From NCBI GenBank assembly GCA_016293645.1, contig JAEDDW010000045.1:1-14511 (forward strand): DNA of 14,511 nt. Reading direction: 5' to 3'. Shown here piece by piece: positions 14,332 to 14,511 of the stretch (its first letter is position 1; each line of letters opens with the position of its first letter). This DNA comes from Treponema sp. (GTDB taxonomy: Bacteria; Spirochaetota; Spirochaetia; Treponematales; Treponemataceae). Made by a program: the position numbers and the translations under genes. The notes beneath the pieces are model-generated. The model ran no database searches. It saw only the letters and a list, made by a program, of their open reading frames with translations, and was not told the DNA's origin.

Positions 14332-14362
14332 CAGGATCCCTGAGCGCAGTCGAAGGGTCCGC
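14332..14362. repeat. 31-bp direct repeat, copy A (TGAGCnnAGTCGAA family)
   Basis: Begins CAGGATCCCTGAGCGCAG and ends GGGTCCGC. It is identical to 14457-14487, offset by 125 bases. It contains the 14-base core TGAGCGCAGTCGAA flanked by CCC and GGG. Confidence 0.75.
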
Positions 14363-14379
14363 AGTCATAATCCCGTCTT

Positions 14380-14405
14380 CCAGGAATCGCCTCCGCGATT
14401 CCTGG
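14380..14405. repeat. Perfect 11-bp hairpin between the direct repeats
   Basis: CCAGGAATCGC (14380-14390) pairs perfectly with GCGATTCCTGG (14395-14405) around CTCC. The CCTGG at its 3' end can instead pair with CCAGG at 14456-14460 as part of a larger stem. Confidence 0.65.
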
Positions 14406-14460
14406 GGCGAAAGTTACAAAAGATCACACCTTCCTATTAAATCAACCGCTTTCGCCCAGG
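14401..14460. repeat. Inverted repeat overlapping the 14380 hairpin
   Basis: CCTGGGGCGAAAG (14401-14413) matches the reverse complement of CTTTCGCCCAGG (14449-14460) except for one extra G. The loop is 35 bases. It shares its outer five bases with the previous hairpin, so the two structures exclude each other. Confidence 0.6.
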
Positions 14461-14487
14461 ATCCCTGAGCGCAGTCGAAGGGTCCGC
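14457..14487. repeat. 31-bp direct repeat, copy B (TGAGCnnAGTCGAA family)
   Basis: Identical to 14332-14362. The two copies bracket the paired hairpins. The remaining bases to the window end show no gene. Confidence 0.75.
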
Positions 14488-14511
14488 CATCAAACAAAAA
14501 AAACAGCAGAA

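Noticed and set aside
1..14511. tRNA or rRNA genes
   Set aside because: I saw no cloverleaf with a T-loop GTTCGA-type motif in context and no rRNA-like conserved stretches in the intergenic regions. This was by eye only.

Overview
The window looks like a chromosomal segment of a host-associated or rumen-type Treponema (Spirochaetota). The grounds are indirect: AT-rich intergenic DNA, dispersed palindromic repeats of the CATTGCGAGGAACG and TGAGCnnAGTCGAA types, and an outer-membrane-type gene set (LolA-like protein, RodZ-like protein, large exported M16 protease). The genus is an inference and no rRNA is present to confirm it.

Layout. Positions 1-89 hold the 3' end of an unrecognised + strand gene. 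Positions 100-460 carry no gene but are packed with inverted repeats: three consecutive hairpins, a roughly 160-bp element with 17-bp terminal inverted repeats, and a 90-bp palindrome. A short, apparently shortened small membrane protein gene (468-605, -) abuts them. Next come nudC (NAD+ diphosphatase, +) and a phosphoglucomutase/phosphomannomutase family gene (+). A repeat array (about 3040-3385), which includes two apparently perfect 103-bp tandem units, separates the mutase from the convergent rimO.

On the minus strand, in transcription order, lie a GH32 beta-fructosidase, a Gfo/Idh/MocA oxidoreductase, a lolA-like gene, a rodZ-like gene and rimO. lolA and rodZ form a tight pair behind a good promoter. 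A rho-independent terminator lies between rodZ and rimO, very close to the rimO start, so rimO expression probably depends on read-through or attenuation. A compact recQ (+) diverges from the GH32 gene across a short promoter region with a shared palindrome. It converges on a large secreted M16 metallopeptidase (-). The right end has a short ORF of unknown function (+) followed by more repeats.

The genes are mostly housekeeping: NAD(H) turnover, sugar-phosphate interconversion, fructoside cleavage, ribosomal protein S12 modification, envelope lipoprotein traffic, cell-shape scaffolding, DNA repair and exported proteolysis. I did not find a clearly new multi-gene system. The most interesting signals are regulatory and structural. 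Three genes (nudC, GH32, M16) have no ribosome binding site and carry a -10 element placed so that the predicted +1 is the A of the ATG, which suggests leaderless mRNAs. Other signals are the rimO leader terminator, the palindromic divergent promoter, and the nested repeat islands next to two short or truncated ORFs.
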